Assembly (NCBI GenBank): GCA_051010015.1
Contig: JBPCVZ010000100.1
Coordinates: forward strand, 1-5,056
DNA from: CAJQQK01 sp051010015
GTDB taxonomy: Bacteria; Pseudomonadota; Alphaproteobacteria; Rhizobiales; Hyphomicrobiaceae
Direction: 5' to 3'
Length of the DNA stretch: 5,056 bases
Positions 3,547 through 5,056 of this stretch are shown one piece after another. The translations under genes were made by a program, and so were the position numbers. Below the pieces are notes generated by a model, which saw only the letters and a list, made by a program, of their open reading frames with translations, was not told the origin of the DNA and did no database searches. The first letter of the stretch is position 1; every line of letters starts with the position of its first letter.

Positions 3547-5056
3547 CCGTCCGGACCAAATCCAAGGCAACACGTTGTGCCATATATACGCGGGTGTCGA
3601 CGGATGCCCGTCTCGGGCAAGATTTCAACTCGCTCGAGGCGCAACGGGAAGCTTGCGAGGCTTACATCGTGAGCCAGAAACATGAAGGCTGGCGGCTGAT
3701 CCGAACCCGCTTTGATGATGGCGGGTATTCAGGTGGCAACCTCGATCGTCCAGCACTCCAATCGCTTCTCGATCTGGTGCGCGCATCCAGCGTCGATGTG
3801 GTTGTCGTCTACAAAGTCGACCGCTTGACCCGGTCACTCGGCGACTTTGCCAAACTTGTCGAGCTCTTCGATGGGAACAGCGTCTCATTCGTCTCGGTGA
3901 CACAGGCTTTCAACACCACAAGCTCGATGGGCCGACTCACCCTCAACGTCCTGCTCTCCTTCGCTCAGTTCGAGCGCGAGGTCACAGCGGAGCGGATCCG
4001 GGACAAAATTACAGCCTCCAAGAAGAAGGGCCTGTGGATGGGAGGGGTTGTGCCTTTGGGCTATCGCGTCGAAGCGCGACGGCTTCTTGTCGATCCGTCC
4101 GAGGTAGACACGGTGCGATTGATCTTTGAGAGATATCGTGAACTGAAGTCGCTGCCGGCGCTGCAGCGAGATCTGCAGGCGAGAGGCATAGTCAGCCGCG
4201 TTCGCCAGATGTCCAGCGGCCGGCGTATTGGCGGTGTCGTGCTGACGAACGGGCCGTTAGTCACCATCCTGCGCAACCGAACATACCTCGGCGAGATCAA
4301 TCATCGTGGCGACAGCTATCCAGGCGAGCACAAGGCCATCGTCGACAAAGACCTCTACGACGAGGTTCAGGCAATCCTCGATGCCAATCGGCGCGGGCGC
4401 CGGGAACGTTGGCAAGCAACTGATGCCCTGCTCGTCGGCAAATTGTTCGATGACCGTGGTAATCGCATGACCCCGAGTTACGCGATCAAAAAGGGTGTGC
4501 GTTACCGCTACTACGTTTCTTCCGTTGTTGTGCAGGGCCGCAAGGACGAAGCCGGCTCGGTCGCGCGGATCGCTGCCACCACAATCGAAGGTTATGTCGA
4601 AAAGGCAATCGCGGAGCGATCGTCGAAATCGGACAACCAAATCGCAACCCATCAAGATGTGCGCTATGAGATCCGGGCAAAGATTGACCGAGTTGTTTTG
4701 TCCGCCCTCAGCATCACCATGACGTTGGCGCAGAACCGCAGGGCATCCGATAACGAAATCATCCAGATCCCCTGGACGCCGCCCCGTCAGAGACGACATC
4801 GTGCAATCCTCAACTCCGATCAGGAAGGCTGCAAGCGCTCTGCGCCAGCTCGTCGCAGCATGAAAGGCGAGGTTCGAGCCCGAATTATTCTCGCGATTGC
4901 CAAGGCACGGCTCTGGCTCAATCAGCTGCTACGTGATGAGGTCTCAAGCATAACGGCGCTTGCCGATCGCGAGGGGCGCAGTGAGCGTTCGATCCGCATG
5001 ACACTCTCACTGGCCTTCCTGGCACCCGATATCGTCACGGCTGCTGTCGGCGGAAG
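3543..5056 (+). CDS. Large serine recombinase, 3' end beyond the window
   Basis: Translation from ATG at 3543 is open for 504 codons to the right edge, so the C-terminus is missing. The resolvase catalytic domain covers about 10-155. The nucleophile is Ser19 in YTRVST, with QDFNSLEAQREAC (26-38), FDDGGYSGGNLDRPAL (57-72), KVDRLTRS (91-98) and FAQFEREVTAERIRDK (140-155). A Recombinase domain follows at about 170-280 (GVVPLGYRV, ILRNRTYLGEINHRG). Where a zinc ribbon is usual, this protein has KLFDDRGNRMTPSYAIKKG (300-318) and RYRYYVSS (320-327) with no cysteine pairs; only Cys12, Cys38 and Cys430 occur. The C-terminal part has IPWTPP (409-414) and a helix-turn-helix-like segment, ITALADREGRSERSIRMTL (470-488). 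Such proteins integrate, excise or invert DNA at att sites. Its ATG overlaps the DUF2924 stop (ATGA), implying one operon. Relatives suggest only tens of residues remain outside. Confidence 0.93.
   Translation, partial: MTVRTKSKATRCAIYTRVSTDARLGQDFNSLEAQREACEAYIVSQKHEGWRLIRTRFDDGGYSGGNLDRPALQSLLDLVRASSVDVVVVYKVDRLTRSLGDFAKLVELFDGNSVSFVSVTQAFNTTSSMGRLTLNVLLSFAQFEREVTAERIRDKITASKKKGLWMGGVVPLGYRVEARRLLVDPSEVDTVRLIFERYRELKSLPALQRDLQARGIVSRVRQMSSGRRIGGVVLTNGPLVTILRNRTYLGEINHRGDSYPGEHKAIVDKDLYDEVQAILDANRRGRRERWQATDALLVGKLFDDRGNRMTPSYAIKKGVRYRYYVSSVVVQGRKDEAGSVARIAATTIEGYVEKAIAERSSKSDNQIATHQDVRYEIRAKIDRVVLSALSITMTLAQNRRASDNEIIQIPWTPPRQRRHRAILNSDQEGCKRSAPARRSMKGEVRARIILAIAKARLWLNQLLRDEVSSITALADREGRSERSIRMTLSLAFLAPDIVTAAVGG

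Noticed and set aside
3163..3573. Minus-strand open frame of 136 codons
   Set aside because: It is antisense to the DUF2924 gene, which is supported by family motifs and by ATGA coupling on both sides.
4257..4799. Minus-strand open frame of 180 codons
   Set aside because: It is antisense to the serine recombinase, which reads through continuously with recognisable family motifs on the plus strand.
1..5056. CRISPR array or tRNA gene
   Set aside because: No regularly spaced repeats were seen, and no T-arm and acceptor-stem combination fits a tRNA on either strand. Sequences such as GAGGTTCACTGAACTC look superficially like part of a T-arm but do not complete a cloverleaf.

Overview
The window looks like an accessory, mobile-element-rich stretch of an alphaproteobacterial chromosome or plasmid, most likely from the Hyphomicrobiales (Bradyrhizobium-like). 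Three things suggest this: the DUF3489 / DUF2924 / serine-recombinase gene trio, an IS1380-family insertion sequence with a GC-rich gene, and the C-terminal end of an alphaproteobacterial-type outer-membrane beta-barrel protein. The assignment rests on family recognition by eye, not on any search.

Layout. Bases 1-398 hold no gene I can name. They contain a 9-base direct repeat (72-80 and 269-277), a short dyad and a weak promoter-like pair. Bases 399-489 hold two intrinsic terminators facing each other: one for rightward transcripts (399-447) and one for leftward transcripts (489-455). Bases 490-691 are non-coding with two further hairpins. On the minus strand, 900-692 encode only the last 68 residues of an outer-membrane beta-barrel protein ending in Asn-Tyr-Arg-Phe. 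Its upstream side is cut by an insertion sequence.

The insertion sequence occupies 901-2507 (1607 bp). It has one complete minus-strand IS1380-family transposase of 455 residues, imperfect terminal inverted repeats (901-924 and 2482-2507) and a 4-bp target duplication TCAC on both sides (897-900 and 2508-2511). The missing 5' part of the outer-membrane gene is not found beyond the right end, so the gene was probably already broken when the element arrived, or was damaged later.

After an intergenic stretch with two dyads (2508-2821), three plus-strand genes follow, joined by ATGA stop/start overlaps: a DUF3489 protein (2822-3067), a DUF2924 protein (3064-3546) and a large serine recombinase (3543 to beyond 5056). 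The recombinase is open to the right edge of the window. It has the serine-recombinase catalytic motifs but lacks the zinc-ribbon cysteines usual in this class. The tight coupling suggests the two small proteins work with the recombinase, perhaps as DNA-binding or directionality partners, but this is inference. This trio is the most interesting system in the window. I recall seeing the same trio in other alphaproteobacteria, so its existence is probably not new, although its function is to my knowledge uncharacterised.
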